A stretch of 34,954 nt of DNA from Leptolyngbyaceae cyanobacterium MAG.088 (GCA_019634055.1 JAHQVZ010000189.1:1-34954); one strand, 5' to 3'. Positions 18,705 through 28,906 are shown, counted from the first letter of the stretch. The notes: a model not told the origin generated them from the letters alone. Translations and numbers: made by a program.

Positions 18705-19928
18705 TTACTCCTCATTGATTTTCAATACTTGTGCATCCAGTTGTCCCTGACCAAGCTGCACAGAAATCTGATCGCCGGGGGCAAGCTCGCTAGTGTTTGT
18801 AACAACATTCCCTGATGACTCTCTAACCAAAGCATACCCTCGCCTTAAAACGGCAGCCGGATCTAAGGTAGAGAGTTTTTCCGTGAGTAATTGATGCTGA
18901 TGCTGGGCTGTTTTCAGGTGTTGTTGGAATGCTTGAAGCACCCGTTGAGTGCGCCATTGCTGTGCTTGTTGAGCTTGTTCTAAATAGCGATTGGGCTGCA
19001 GGCGCTGTAGACGTAGGGAAAGCTGCTGTAGCGCTTGCTTATGGTGATAAATTTGAGTGCCGGTGGCTTGGGCCAACTGCTGTAGGAGCTGTATTTGGGC
19101 ACCATACAAATCGCTGAGGGCCGGTACGATGTGTTCTGCTGCGGCAGTAGGTGTGTGGGCACAAACGTCAGCGACCAAGTCGGCTAGCGATTCATCCCGT
19201 TCGTGGCCGATGCCGGTAATCACTGGAATGGGGCATGTTGAGATCGCCCGCACCACCCGTTCATCATCAAAACACACCAGATCCTCAACGGCCCCGCCGC
19301 CCCGACCCAGCAGCAAGACATCTGCCCTGCTATCAGCACTTACCCGCTCAATTGCCTGGACGATAGATCTAGGAGCCTGTGCTCCTTGCACAATAGCCGG
19401 AGACAGCAAGACCTTTAACCCTGGATGTCTTTGATTAAGCGTTTGTTGAATATCTCCCCAAGCTGCAGCCTGGGGAGAGGTGACCACTGCTATACAGTCA
19501 GGTAAATCTGGTAGAGGACGTTTGCGTCCTTGATCAAAAAGGCCTTCACTGGCGAGACGATTGCGTAGTTGACGATAGCGTAATGCTTGCAGTCCCTCCC
19601 CAGCAGGAAGTACCTGCCATGTGGTTAGTTGATAACTACCGCGTTTTGGGTAAACCTTGAGCTGGCCCAGCACCACAACCTGTTCCCCCACCGTTGGCAT
19701 AACCGTCAGTTTTGGCACCTGACTTCGCCAGACTACGGCATTGAGTGTGGCTGAACCATCGGGTTCCTGTAACGAAAAAAAGCAGCCGCTGCCATGTTGG
19801 CGGGCGCTGGATACTTCTCCGATAATCCAAATATTACGGAGATTGTCATCTCCTTCCAGCAGCAATTGGATGTATTCGGTGACACCGGCTACACTGATTG
19901 CTTTGAAGTCTAGGGTCTCCGCTGCCAT
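18705..19928 (-). CDS. xseA: Exodeoxyribonuclease VII large subunit
   Basis: 'ISVAGVTEYIQLLLEGDDNLRNIWIIGEVSSARQHGSGCFFSLQEPDG' OB-fold, 'IAVVTSPQAAAWGDIQQTLNQRHPGLKVLLSPAIVQGAQAP', 'LLGRGGGAVEDLVCFDDERVVRAI', 'ITGIGHERDESLADLVADVCAHTPTAAAE'. Confidence 0.96.
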   Translation of the reverse strand: MAAETLDFKAISVAGVTEYIQLLLEGDDNLRNIWIIGEVSSARQHGSGCFFSLQEPDGSATLNAVVWRSQVPKLTVMPTVGEQVVVLGQLKVYPKRGSYQLTTWQVLPAGEGLQALRYRQLRNRLASEGLFDQGRKRPLPDLPDCIAVVTSPQAAAWGDIQQTLNQRHPGLKVLLSPAIVQGAQAPRSIVQAIERVSADSRADVLLLGRGGGAVEDLVCFDDERVVRAISTCPIPVITGIGHERDESLADLVADVCAHTPTAAAEHIVPALSDLYGAQIQLLQQLAQATGTQIYHHKQALQQLSLRLQRLQPNRYLEQAQQAQQWRTQRVLQAFQQHLKTAQHQHQLLTEKLSTLDPAAVLRRGYALVRESSGNVVTNTSELAPGDQISVQLGQGQLDAQVLKINEE

Positions 19929-19970
19929 AGATATTGTTAGACCATTTGAACAATTAAACAGTATTTTAAT

Positions 19971-19984
19971 AGTACATCTGTATG
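19971..19984. promoter_or_regulatory. Candidate LexA (SOS) box
   Basis: AGTACATCTGTATG matches the published cyanobacterial consensus RGTACNNNDGTWCB except at one position; lies between divergent xseA and recA, immediately upstream of a TACAAT -10-like hexamer (19994-19999). Confidence 0.45.
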
Positions 19985-20115
19985 TTTTTGGGGTACAATC
20001 CCAACGTTAGGCATGATGTACTTAGCGCTATGGGCTTATTTACTCAGATGTGTTCTAGCACTGTGAGCTTATAATTGCTGAACTCAGCCACATTTATCGC
20101 AAACCCTTAGGCAGC

Positions 20116-21201
20116 ATGGCAAAAACTTCCACCGAAAGCAACGAACGCAAAAAGGCGTTAGATATGGTGCTCAATCAAATTGAGCGCAACTTTGGTAAAG
20201 GTACCATCATGCGCCTCGGGGATGCTCAGCGCATGAAAGTTGAGACGATTCCTAGCGGAGCCATGACCTTAGATTTGGCTTTGGGAGGCGGGTTGCCTAA
20301 AGGACGCATCATTGAAATTTATGGTCCTGAAAGTTCAGGTAAAACGACGTTAGCGCTGCATGCGATCGCAGAAGCTCAGAAACAAGGGGGGGTGGCCGCC
20401 TTTGTCGATGCTGAACATGCTCTGGACCCGGTCTACGCTGGGGCCCTTGGTGTCAACATCGATGACTTACTGGTTTCCCAGCCTGATACAGGGGAAGCGG
20501 CTTTAGAAATTGTCGACCAGCTAGTCCGCTCCTCGGCGATTGATTTGGTGGTGATCGATTCTGTCGCAGCCCTGGTTCCCCGGGCTGAAATTGAAGGGGA
20601 AATGGGCGATTCTCATGTAGGTTTGCAGGCTCGTCTTATGAGTCAGGCCCTGCGCAAAATTACCGGTAACATTGGCAAATCTGGCTGTACGGTAATTTTT
20701 CTCAACCAGCTGCGTCTCAAGATTGGGGTCACCTATGGCAATCCAGAAACGACGACTGGAGGCAATGCCCTGAAGTTTTATGCGTCAGTGCGATTAGATA
20801 TTCGTCGTATTCAAACCCTGAAAAAAGGCAACGATCAGTTCGGTATTCGGGCCAAAGTAAAAGTGGCTAAAAACAAGATTGCCCCTCCTTTTAAAATTGC
20901 CGAGTTTGACATCATTTTTGGTGAAGGTATATCCAGCCTGGGGTGTATCGTTGATTTGGCAGAAGAAAATAACATTCTGACCCGTAAGGGAGCCTGGTAT
21001 AGCTACAAAGGCGATAACATTAGCCAGGGACGCGACAACGCTATTCGTTACTTAGTTGATAATCCAGACGTGACCACTGATGTTGAGCAACAGCTACGCC
21101 AGATCTTGCAGATTGGTAACGCTGTACCGTCTACCGAGAGCAAAGAAGAAGAGCCTATTGCTGAAACGCCTAAGAGTTCTTCGAAGAAAAGTAAATCATA
21201 A
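20116..21201 (+). CDS. recA: Recombinase RecA
   Basis: '[10 protein letters not shown]', '[30 protein letters not shown]', '[38 protein letters not shown]', '[18 protein letters not shown]'. Confidence 0.99.
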   Translation: MAKTSTESNERKKALDMVLNQIERNFGKGTIMRLGDAQRMKVETIPSGAMTLDLALGGGLPKGRIIEIYGPESSGKTTLALHAIAEAQKQGGVAAFVDAEHALDPVYAGALGVNIDDLLVSQPDTGEAALEIVDQLVRSSAIDLVVIDSVAALVPRAEIEGEMGDSHVGLQARLMSQALRKITGNIGKSGCTVIFLNQLRLKIGVTYGNPETTTGGNALKFYASVRLDIRRIQTLKKGNDQFGIRAKVKVAKNKIAPPFKIAEFDIIFGEGISSLGCIVDLAEENNILTRKGAWYSYKGDNISQGRDNAIRYLVDNPDVTTDVEQQLRQILQIGNAVPSTESKEEEPIAETPKSSSKKSKS

Positions 21202-21223
21202 TGGGTAGCCAACGCGTTTGAGG

Positions 21224-21796
21224 CTAGTGCAAGGTTCTGCCACCCTCTGGATTGTCTGTGGACGTATCGTCTGTATCGATTGGGTTGCTTTGAGTGTTGC
21301 AGTAGAAAAAGTGAAAGAGAGAGCTGCCAATACGAATCCGATCACCATCATTTAATGCGTATACTCTTTGTAGCTTTTTGCCATTAACGTAGGTGCCGTT
21401 TGTGCTTTCGAGATCGGAGATAATAAATCCCTGCTCTGAATTGAACTGTAATGCGGCGTGGCATCTAGATAAACGACGATCAGGTACCGCAAGATCTGAT
21501 TGACGAGGATCACGACCAAGGGTCCACAGCTTATCTGTCGAATAAAAGCTTTGTGATTTGCCAGTTGCTAGATTGCTGATGATATAGACTTGCTCATCAC
21601 AAACTATGCCTTGAATATAATTGGAAAGCTGTGCTGATGCTGAAGCATCAACTGCTAGCATGTCATCTAAAAAATCACGGTCATGTTCATATAGCTTAGA
21701 GAATGCTTGAAGTAAGCCCAGCTTAGACTCTGCTTCTGCTTCGTCGCCTGCAGAGAACATCATGCGATATTCAGCTAAGTTGTTGGGGTAAGCCAT
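21224..21796 (-). CDS. FHA-domain protein
   Basis: 'WTLGRDPRQSDLAVPDRRLSRCHAALQFNSEQGFIISDLESTNGTYVNGKKLQRVYALNDGDRIRIGSSLFHFF' is a canonical FHA fold. Confidence 0.93.
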   Translation of the reverse strand: MAYPNNLAEYRMMFSAGDEAEAESKLGLLQAFSKLYEHDRDFLDDMLAVDASASAQLSNYIQGIVCDEQVYIISNLATGKSQSFYSTDKLWTLGRDPRQSDLAVPDRRLSRCHAALQFNSEQGFIISDLESTNGTYVNGKKLQRVYALNDGDRIRIGSSLFHFFYCNTQSNPIDTDDTSTDNPEGGRTLH

Positions 21797-21859
21797 AGAA
21801 AGTTCAAATAGAACGTTTGAGGTGCGCTCGGTTGATTTAGTGGCGATGTGGATGCAAGA

Positions 21860-21879
21860 ACTGGAAATCCATTTCCAGT
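21860..21879. other. Perfect inverted repeat ACTGGAAAT-CC-ATTTCCAGT upstream of the FHA gene
   Basis: 9-bp arms 21860-21868 and 21871-21879, about 65 bp upstream of the FHA start codon, with near-symmetric flanks AAGA / TTCTT. Confidence 0.55.
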
Positions 21880-22080
21880 ATTCTTTAGCATTTATGTAAT
21901 GTGGGGCACACTATAGGATTTCTATCAAACTTTGAACTTGGCAGGAATTATTGTGAAACGATGATTAAGTTTCCGGATAATTAACGTCTGACATTGAGAG
22001 TGTATTTTCTCTTATCAGATGGTTTGAAAGATAAAAACTAGCCAAATTTTCCCATAATTTTTTTTATTTTTGCGAGTGCT

Positions 22081-22989
22081 TTAATCAGTTTTTGAAGGGC
22101 TAGCTAAAAACTGCATGAGTTCTCGATTAACACTATTGGGAGCCTCTTGCTGAATCCAATGGCCACAGTCAGGAATAGAACGTTTGATATATATTTCACC
22201 CGAGATTCCTTGAGGGCTAGTGTCTTTAACTTTTACTAGATTGTCATCTTCACCCCACATGACAAGGGTGGGTGATTTTAAAGGCGACATAGGTAAACGT
22301 GATGGGCTGAACCATCCATTCATCCAATCATTGAGACTAAAGCAATGACCAACATGCTGTAAGACAGCAGGTATAACACCCGGCTTTTGCAGTGCAGCCT
22401 GATATAAGTCAGTATTAGCTTGAGTAAAGGCACTTTTTCTAACAGCTTGTTGCTGAAAAAGATAAGTCAGTAATGAGGGTAAATTATCTTTTATCAACCA
22501 CTGGGGTAAACCTGGGGTTTGCAAGGCTAAGAGGTGCCAGTTACGCTGTAGCTGTTCCCAGCTATTAGAAAGACTATGGCTGAGTACGGTTTGCCAACGC
22601 TGAGATGCGCTCAGTATGGCTAACTTATCGACACTATTAGGAAAACGACTTGCCAGGTTCCATGCAATAGTGCCACCCCAATCATGGCCTACAACATGGG
22701 CTTTTTTATAGCCCAAGGTATGAATTAAGGCATGAATATCAGTACTTAACGTATCCAGGTCATAACCGTTACGAGGTTTATCAGAATCGTTATACCCTCG
22801 TAAGTCGGGGACGACTACCTTGAAGCTGCGAGATAGGTGTGGTAACTGATGACGCCAAGAATACCAAAACTCAAATAGCCCATGGAGCAAGATTAAGAGC
22901 TTGCCATGACCTTGAGTTACATAATGAAGCCTCACCGAATTCGCTTTAACGTATTTATGTTCCCAACTCAACGATGCGGCTCCAATCAA
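22081..22989 (-). CDS. Alpha/beta-fold hydrolase (epoxide hydrolase-like)
   Basis: 'LLILLHGLFEFWYSWRHQLPHLSRSFKVVVPDLRGYNDSDKP', nucleophile elbow 'VVGHDWGGTIAWNLA', 'LVMWGEDDNLV', 'PDCGHWIQQEAP'. Confidence 0.92.
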   Translation of the reverse strand: MIGAASLSWEHKYVKANSVRLHYVTQGHGKLLILLHGLFEFWYSWRHQLPHLSRSFKVVVPDLRGYNDSDKPRNGYDLDTLSTDIHALIHTLGYKKAHVVGHDWGGTIAWNLASRFPNSVDKLAILSASQRWQTVLSHSLSNSWEQLQRNWHLLALQTPGLPQWLIKDNLPSLLTYLFQQQAVRKSAFTQANTDLYQAALQKPGVIPAVLQHVGHCFSLNDWMNGWFSPSRLPMSPLKSPTLVMWGEDDNLVKVKDTSPQGISGEIYIKRSIPDCGHWIQQEAPNSVNRELMQFLASPSKTD

Positions 22990-23078
22990 ATGACAAATGT
23001 GACAGTCTGCTAATTAAATACCTGCCACCCTCAACTATTGTGCACCACAGTTCCAAAAACTGACCTATTTACCAATAA

Positions 23079-23420
23079 CTATTTAGAACGATAGGCAACC
23101 TGATATTCAACAGGTTGAATGCGGTACTTGACTAAATTAGCTAACTCTTGAAGCTGATTAATTGCTTCAGCACCTTCCAGTTTCATTAGCTCACGATCAT
23201 CACGCATTTCTGTCCATGTGATCCCATAGTCTGAAACTAGGAAACGGATTAAATGGTCATTGCCTAAGCTGACCATAAACGAAGCACTATTAAGCTGATC
23301 ACCGCATGTGTAACAGGACGCTAGATATCCTTGATTTTCAAGAACAATTGCTAGTGCTTTTAGGTTTAGGACCAAATCTTTTACGAATTGGCGGTGCTGC
23401 TCTGCAAGTCGAACAAACAT
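23079..23420 (-). CDS. DUF1815-family protein
   Basis: 'MFVRLAEQHRQFVKDLVLNLKALAIVLENQGYLASCYTCG...FLVSDYGITWTEMRDDRELMKLEG'. ATG at 23420 preferred over the ORF-track start at 23438. Confidence 0.8.
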   Translation of the reverse strand: MFVRLAEQHRQFVKDLVLNLKALAIVLENQGYLASCYTCGDQLNSASFMVSLGNDHLIRFLVSDYGITWTEMRDDRELMKLEGAEAINQLQELANLVKYRIQPVEYQVAYRSK

Positions 23421-23906
23421 TGACGTTCTCCTTCCCACCGGTCACATTGTAATGTTGAATTTTAAATTTCGCTTAATTTTTTTTATAAACTGATTAGCTG
23501 TTCCTAACCTTCACTCTGAAGAGGGGTAATTCAGGGTAAAAATGTTTTGTCTTACATACATCTTCTTCTAAAAAGCGAAATCAGGTTGAAGATGCTTTGA
23601 GTAAACTATCTATGTCACATTTTTGGAATGTGTTAAGGCTTACTAATTCCCCCTCAAGTTACCCAACTCCACCACGAGGATGCTGCATGTATTAGAAACA
23701 CTCTTGATAACCAGAGAAAGTATAAGTAAAGCTATAGGTAATGATGTACATGTCGCCAAGTGCCAGGTATTATCTGCTTGGTTAGTAAATCATGACATTA
23801 GCCATACCATAGCTACCTTAAGCCTATCTGTCCATGAAAGAGGTCTTCTTTGTAACGGTTTTGCTAAAAATGTAAATCGATTAAAAAATTTAGTTGCTTG
23901 GGAAAT

Positions 23907-24122
23907 TTATTCAGCTAATGTCCACCACCCTAAAGCTGGGCCAATAAATCGTACGGTTAGCCACAGAATAATCATGAGGACAATGCCAGCCCAAGCGCCA
24001 CGAGTGCTCCAGGTCACAAAGTCTTGGGATTGCTTTTTTGTGATGGGCAGCCAAGGAACAATGCGTTCGGGCTGTCCGTACTCCTGTCCCAGTTTTGCCT
24101 GACGTCGCTTTGCCTCGCCCAT
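23907..24122 (-). CDS. DUF2839-family small membrane protein
   Basis: 'MGEAKRRQAKLGQEYGQPERIVPWLPITKKQSQDFVTWSTRGAWAGIVLMIILWLTVRFIGPALGWW'. Confidence 0.85.
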   Translation of the reverse strand: MGEAKRRQAKLGQEYGQPERIVPWLPITKKQSQDFVTWSTRGAWAGIVLMIILWLTVRFIGPALGWWTLAE

Positions 24123-24173
24123 GTTGTCCTTTGAAACGTTCTAACGTAGTGCTCTGATGCTGATCGAAATTGA

Positions 24174-25739
24174 TTATAGCGTTTGGTTTACCGGTGTTAG
24201 CCAGCTTGGATCAATATAGTTACTTTGAGCGATAGGATTTAGGGCTTTCAAAATGACTCGTCCGTAGCTACGGTGATTGACCCTGTTATCTAGCAGCGCT
24301 ACTTTACCTTGCTGAGCACTAATAGGTGCGATCGCAAGCTGTAGTGTTTGCAAAGCGGTTGGCAATAAAAACAAGCGAAACCAATCTTGCCGCCGTCGCT
24401 TGAAATACGCTACTTGTCCAGCCACTAAAGGATTTTCGAGCGATGGTATGGGTAGGGTAGTAATGATCAATAATCCCGGGGCGGGACAATGGAGACGATA
24501 GTCTTGCCAAAACTCCCAACCCGTGACCAAGATTCCATTTTCACTAATCTCAGGCCGTTCTACTTGTACTCGGGAGCCATACTCAGCAGCTAAAATTGAG
24601 CCGATTTGAGCTTTGAGTGGATTGTCTCCAACCATAATCACTGTTGGTTGAGTGCGAGTTTCCGATAGCTGCAACAGGTTCCGAATCTCCTGCAAAATCG
24701 CATTCGGAAACTGATTGCTATTGGGCATGGGCAATTGATCAGGGGCATATAGTTGAATGCCATCTTGGTGCCGATCGGGCGTAAATTTCAAGCAGGTTAG
24801 ATCGTTTAATCCCAACCGCTGACGATAACTTTCCGCCCGCCTTGCTTCGTCAATGGCGGCCCCAATCAATATAATTGGCTGGCGCTCCCAAATTGGCTGC
24901 AGTATTTCTGCCAAACTAATCGGGGCGCATTGGAGTGTAAGCTGACCGGATTGACGGTTGATCTGGAGCCAGGTCATGCCGTCATCTTGCTTGATTTGGT
25001 GACGGAATCTTTGCCAAGTGATGGGAAGTGCTTCTAGCCCCAGCGGTGTTTGTTCGAGGTGCTCATAGACCTCTATGAGCAGAGCGTATTCCTCGGCATC
25101 AGCAAGATAGCAGCTATAGGGGTTGTCTGGATGCTGAAAGGCTAGGTGGGTTAGTTTGACCCGTAAATCGCGAATGATTCTTTGCTCAGAGGGGTAGGCC
25201 AGCCCTAACTGATGCCAGTCGGTATCGTCGATGCTACAGGTCAGTTCCTTACGGGCCCAGTCAACGAGAGGATCAATGCCATCGATCAGAGTCACGATGT
25301 TGGGCGGAAAAGCAGGCGTTTGTACCTCATGTGATGACACTGTAGAGGCAGAACTGAGCTGAGCTGATAACCAAGCGCTCGGTGTGGTGATTAAAATTCC
25401 TTGAAAAGATTCTCCTGGCCAGCGATGGCCAATTTGAATAGATTTGACCGTTGGTAATGTCTGGAGCAGTGTGGGAATTTGATCTTGGACTAACTGTTGA
25501 TGAATGGCGTGGGGCACCACTAAGACAATAGGCCCAGGCCAGATGAGAGCGGGCATCAAATAACTCAGCCGATAGTGACCTCGATAAGCGGCCGTGCTAC
25601 CTGTCTGAAGCAGGGCACTCCGACCTAGTCGTAACGCTCTAGCAACGAGACGCGCCATGGTCAAATGATGGGGCCACTGGTTATGGCCCTGCTGGCGTAA
25701 AAACTCTCGAAGTAGCTGGTGAACCTCTGCCTCAAACAC
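24174..25739 (-). CDS. DinG/Rad3-related helicase-like protein with degenerate ATPase motifs
   Basis: 'LTMARLVARALRLGRSALLQTGSTAAYRGHYRLSYLMPALIWPGPIVLVVPHAIHQQLV' corresponds to motif I region; 'IVTLIDGIDPLVDWARKEL' to motif II region. Confidence 0.7.
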   Translation of the reverse strand: MFEAEVHQLLREFLRQQGHNQWPHHLTMARLVARALRLGRSALLQTGSTAAYRGHYRLSYLMPALIWPGPIVLVVPHAIHQQLVQDQIPTLLQTLPTVKSIQIGHRWPGESFQGILITTPSAWLSAQLSSASTVSSHEVQTPAFPPNIVTLIDGIDPLVDWARKELTCSIDDTDWHQLGLAYPSEQRIIRDLRVKLTHLAFQHPDNPYSCYLADAEEYALLIEVYEHLEQTPLGLEALPITWQRFRHQIKQDDGMTWLQINRQSGQLTLQCAPISLAEILQPIWERQPIILIGAAIDEARRAESYRQRLGLNDLTCLKFTPDRHQDGIQLYAPDQLPMPNSNQFPNAILQEIRNLLQLSETRTQPTVIMVGDNPLKAQIGSILAAEYGSRVQVERPEISENGILVTGWEFWQDYRLHCPAPGLLIITTLPIPSLENPLVAGQVAYFKRRRQDWFRLFLLPTALQTLQLAIAPISAQQGKVALLDNRVNHRSYGRVILKALNPIAQSNYIDPSWLTPVNQTL

Positions 25740-25917
25740 TTGTATGGTGATACTCGTTATGACTGAATTTTTGAGCTAGATCCCTAAGAAATGCCTAAGT
25801 TATGTATCTCATTGTGACATACTCCCTTGGAGGGGCAGGTTATCGACAACAGCCATATTGCAAGTTAGCGATAGTTGAAACCCTCTACCAACTTAGTCAT
25901 ACCCTTTGTCTTTTAAG

Positions 25918-26796
25918 ATGTCACGGTCTTCTGTTGAATCCCTCGCATCACTATCCAATCGCGTTATCGGGATCGTTGGTTTGGGTTTAATTGGTGGCTG
26001 CCTGGCAATCGACTTAAAGCGCTTAGGATATGCCGTTTATGGCGTTTCAAGGCGTTCAGAAACAGTCACGGCTGCCCTTGATCAAGGCATGGTGACTGAT
26101 GCCGGGTGCGATCTCGCGTTGATGGCTCAGGCGGATATCGTTTTTGTTTGTACGCCAATGGCTTTGATTGTGCCTACGGTCCAAGCATTAGCGGCATACT
26201 TGCCTCAATCAGCCATTGTGACGGATGTAGGATCTGTTAAAGGGGAAATTGTAAGTGCGGCCACGGCTATGTGGCCTAATTTTGTAGGTGGTCATCCCAT
26301 GGCGGGTAAAGCTGAATCGGGTCTAGGGGCAGCAGAGATTGGCTTATTTCATGAGCGGCCATATGTGATAACGCCGATTGGAACTACCAAACCTCATGCG
26401 GTGGATGCGGTGGCTGAGATTGCAACTCAACTGGGCTCCCGTCTATATAAATCGACACCTACAGCGCATGATCGTGCTGTAGCAGCTATTTCTCATTTGC
26501 CTGTCATGGTTAGCTCTTGCTTGCTTCATGCCTGTTTAAGTGAGTCTGATGCTGACGTTAAAACGTTGGCTCAGCATCTAGCCAGTAGCGGTTTCTGTGA
26601 TACTAGTCGCGTTGGTGGCGGTAATCCTGAACTAGGTACGATGATGGCCCAATTCAATCGTTCTGCATTATTGCAATCACTGCAGCAGTACCGCCATCAG
26701 CTAGATAGCGTGATTGAGCTGATCGAGGCAGAACAGTGGAATGCGTTAGAACAAAAGCTGAGTATTGCTCAACAAGAGCGACCGAAGTATCTCTGA
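25918..26796 (+). CDS. tyrA: Prephenate/arogenate dehydrogenase
   Basis: 'VIGIVGLGLIGGCLAIDLKRLGYAVYGVSRR', 'IVTDVGSVKGEIV', 'FVGGHPMAGKAESGLGAAEIGLF', 'AVAAISHLPVMVSS'. ATG at 25918 (track start TTG 25906). Confidence 0.93.
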   Translation: MSRSSVESLASLSNRVIGIVGLGLIGGCLAIDLKRLGYAVYGVSRRSETVTAALDQGMVTDAGCDLALMAQADIVFVCTPMALIVPTVQALAAYLPQSAIVTDVGSVKGEIVSAATAMWPNFVGGHPMAGKAESGLGAAEIGLFHERPYVITPIGTTKPHAVDAVAEIATQLGSRLYKSTPTAHDRAVAAISHLPVMVSSCLLHACLSESDADVKTLAQHLASSGFCDTSRVGGGNPELGTMMAQFNRSALLQSLQQYRHQLDSVIELIEAEQWNALEQKLSIAQQERPKYL

Positions 26797-26848
26797 AGGC
26801 AATTCTGAGTTGATGCGCACAATGCTTTGCACATCAACTGCGGTGCTT

Positions 26849-28645
26849 TTAGGCGGATTGTTTACCTTCTGATTCAGCCATAATGACCGGCTCTTGATAC
26901 AAAATCGCCGTGAAGGTGACGGTGGAACCAAGGCCTTCGCCCATACTAATAAACTGAACTTTGCCTCCCATCGCTTCAATCAGGCGTTGGGAAATCGCCA
27001 ATCCTAATCCAGTGCCACCATACTGTCGGGTGCGTTCACCATCCACTTGACTAAAGGTTTGGAAAAGTCGATTTTGTTTTTCTAGTGAAACGCCAATACC
27101 CGTGTCTTCAACGCTAATTTTGATATGCCCAGGCCACACTCGACCTTGGAAACGCACACTTTGGGTTTTAACCTCGGCGCTGATGGTGACCCCCCCTTCA
27201 GGGGTAAATTTAATGGCATTACCAATCAGATTTAGTAAAACCTGTAAGACTCGTTGATAGTTGCCATACAGCTTAATCTCATCGAGTGTAGCGGGCATTT
27301 TCATATTGAAATAAAGGCCGCGCTGTTCTGCTTGGGGACGGGTGAAATTCTCGACATCAGAAAACAGCTCTTGCAAACTGATCGCCGTTAGATCGATTTC
27401 CATTTTGCCTGCTTCAATCTTGGCGATATCCAGGACATCGTTAATCAAATTGAGCAGATGTAGGGCTGATTTATGGGCTTCTTCAATAAATTCTTCTTGT
27501 TCTTCTGGATCGTCAGCCATGCCATCTAAAACCAGCCTGAGAAAGCCGATCATGCCATTCAGTGGCGTACGTAATTCGTGGGACGTATTCGCTAGAAATT
27601 CACTTTTCAGTCGCGAAGCTTCCTCGGCATAACGTCTAGCCTCTTCTAGCTCATCATTTTTGTCGGTTAACTTGGCATTGGCCTGTTGCAGATCGTCGGC
27701 CAGAGTGCGACTTGCCTCAAAGAGTTTAGCGTGAGCAATGGCAGTCCCGACTTGGTCGGTTAGTTCATTGACTAGTTCAATTTCGAGTGGATGCCAGGGA
27801 CGATCAGGTGGCATTTGCAGCAGTAAGACGCTGTTGGGTTCGTCTCGATAGCAGGTGGCTATGGTTAAAACAGTGTAAGGACCGGCATCATTATCTTCAC
27901 GCTCAAAGTCTGACAAGACAGGCTTGAGGGTATTAATAGTGCAACGAAAATCTGCCTTGTTGGCTAATTCAAATGTTTGGCCCAGGCAAGGGGCTAATTC
28001 AGGTTGCTGAAATTCAGCTACTACATTCAGGGTTTGCATAGCGACTGAGTAGTCACAGACCAGACAGCGATGCAAGTCTAAGAGGTTGCCTAAGCCATCT
28101 ACGGTTTGCTGCCAGATGGTTTTTAATTCAAGGGTTTTACGAATATTGGAGGCAATGTTAGTAAGCACTCCATGATAATTCGATATATTTGCGAGCAAAC
28201 CTGCCTGGGCATTATTGGACGGTGGCTCAGCGACGATGCCCATGGTGTTTAGCTGCTGAGGCATGTTGGCAGCATCAGTTACCGTCAGGATAGAGCCTTC
28301 GCCTTTGAGATATTTATGGTGAGGTTGGTTGGGTAACTCTTCTAGATTGAGAGTGAAGTCCATCCCGACGGGATGGGGACCACGACGTACAACACATTGG
28401 AATGTCTGAGGTTGCCCATCTGCTAACACCTGTTCAACTCGTTGCATGTAGGGGGTAGTTGCAACACGCCCAAACAGCTGACTGATAGATTCATGCAAAT
28501 AGTGCTGAGTTTCGTCTTGAATTGCATGGGGCCAATTGATAGAAACAATCAGACCATCAGGATCGTGAACAACTTGAAGGGAAGAATTGTTAATGGTGGC
28601 GGGAACAGCCATAGCCTCAGGGTCAACTATCAATTGCGATCGCAT
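26849..28645 (-). CDS. GAF-domain sensor histidine kinase
   Basis: 'FLANTSHELRTPLNGMIGFL' intact H-box, 'QVLLNLIGNAIKFTPEGGV', 'ISVEDTGIGV', 'YGGTGLGLAISQRLIEAMGG'; GAF-like region around 'WQQTVDGLGNLLDLHRCLVCDY'. Confidence 0.93.
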   Translation of the reverse strand: MRSQLIVDPEAMAVPATINNSSLQVVHDPDGLIVSINWPHAIQDETQHYLHESISQLFGRVATTPYMQRVEQVLADGQPQTFQCVVRRGPHPVGMDFTLNLEELPNQPHHKYLKGEGSILTVTDAANMPQQLNTMGIVAEPPSNNAQAGLLANISNYHGVLTNIASNIRKTLELKTIWQQTVDGLGNLLDLHRCLVCDYSVAMQTLNVVAEFQQPELAPCLGQTFELANKADFRCTINTLKPVLSDFEREDNDAGPYTVLTIATCYRDEPNSVLLLQMPPDRPWHPLEIELVNELTDQVGTAIAHAKLFEASRTLADDLQQANAKLTDKNDELEEARRYAEEASRLKSEFLANTSHELRTPLNGMIGFLRLVLDGMADDPEEQEEFIEEAHKSALHLLNLINDVLDIAKIEAGKMEIDLTAISLQELFSDVENFTRPQAEQRGLYFNMKMPATLDEIKLYGNYQRVLQVLLNLIGNAIKFTPEGGVTISAEVKTQSVRFQGRVWPGHIKISVEDTGIGVSLEKQNRLFQTFSQVDGERTRQYGGTGLGLAISQRLIEAMGGKVQFISMGEGLGSTVTFTAILYQEPVIMAESEGKQSA

Positions 28646-28906
28646 AGTTTGTCAGGAATCTCTAGCCCTATACTTAACTGCTTACGAGTTTTCCCTGTCT
28701 AAATCAGAAACATATACATCGAGATTGTCCGTCATGCTTATAGCAGACCTTAAAATTCTCTGATTACAGGGTAATAGATGCTGAAAGTCGAAGGTTTACG
28801 TGACTAATTCAGCGTCGTTTGTTGGTAAGACGCCCCAATTACTTTCATCTTGTCACGAGATTCATCAATGGTCACCCCCTTAAAGGGACGTTTGATCAAC
28901 TATTTC

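Noticed and set aside
19057-19434. 125-aa plus-strand ORF antisense to xseA
   Set aside because: Fully inside the well-supported xseA gene; composition looks like a shadow frame.
23680-24102. 140-aa plus-strand ORF
   Set aside because: Its 3' half overlaps the DUF2839 gene antisense, and the 5' part has no recognisable family.
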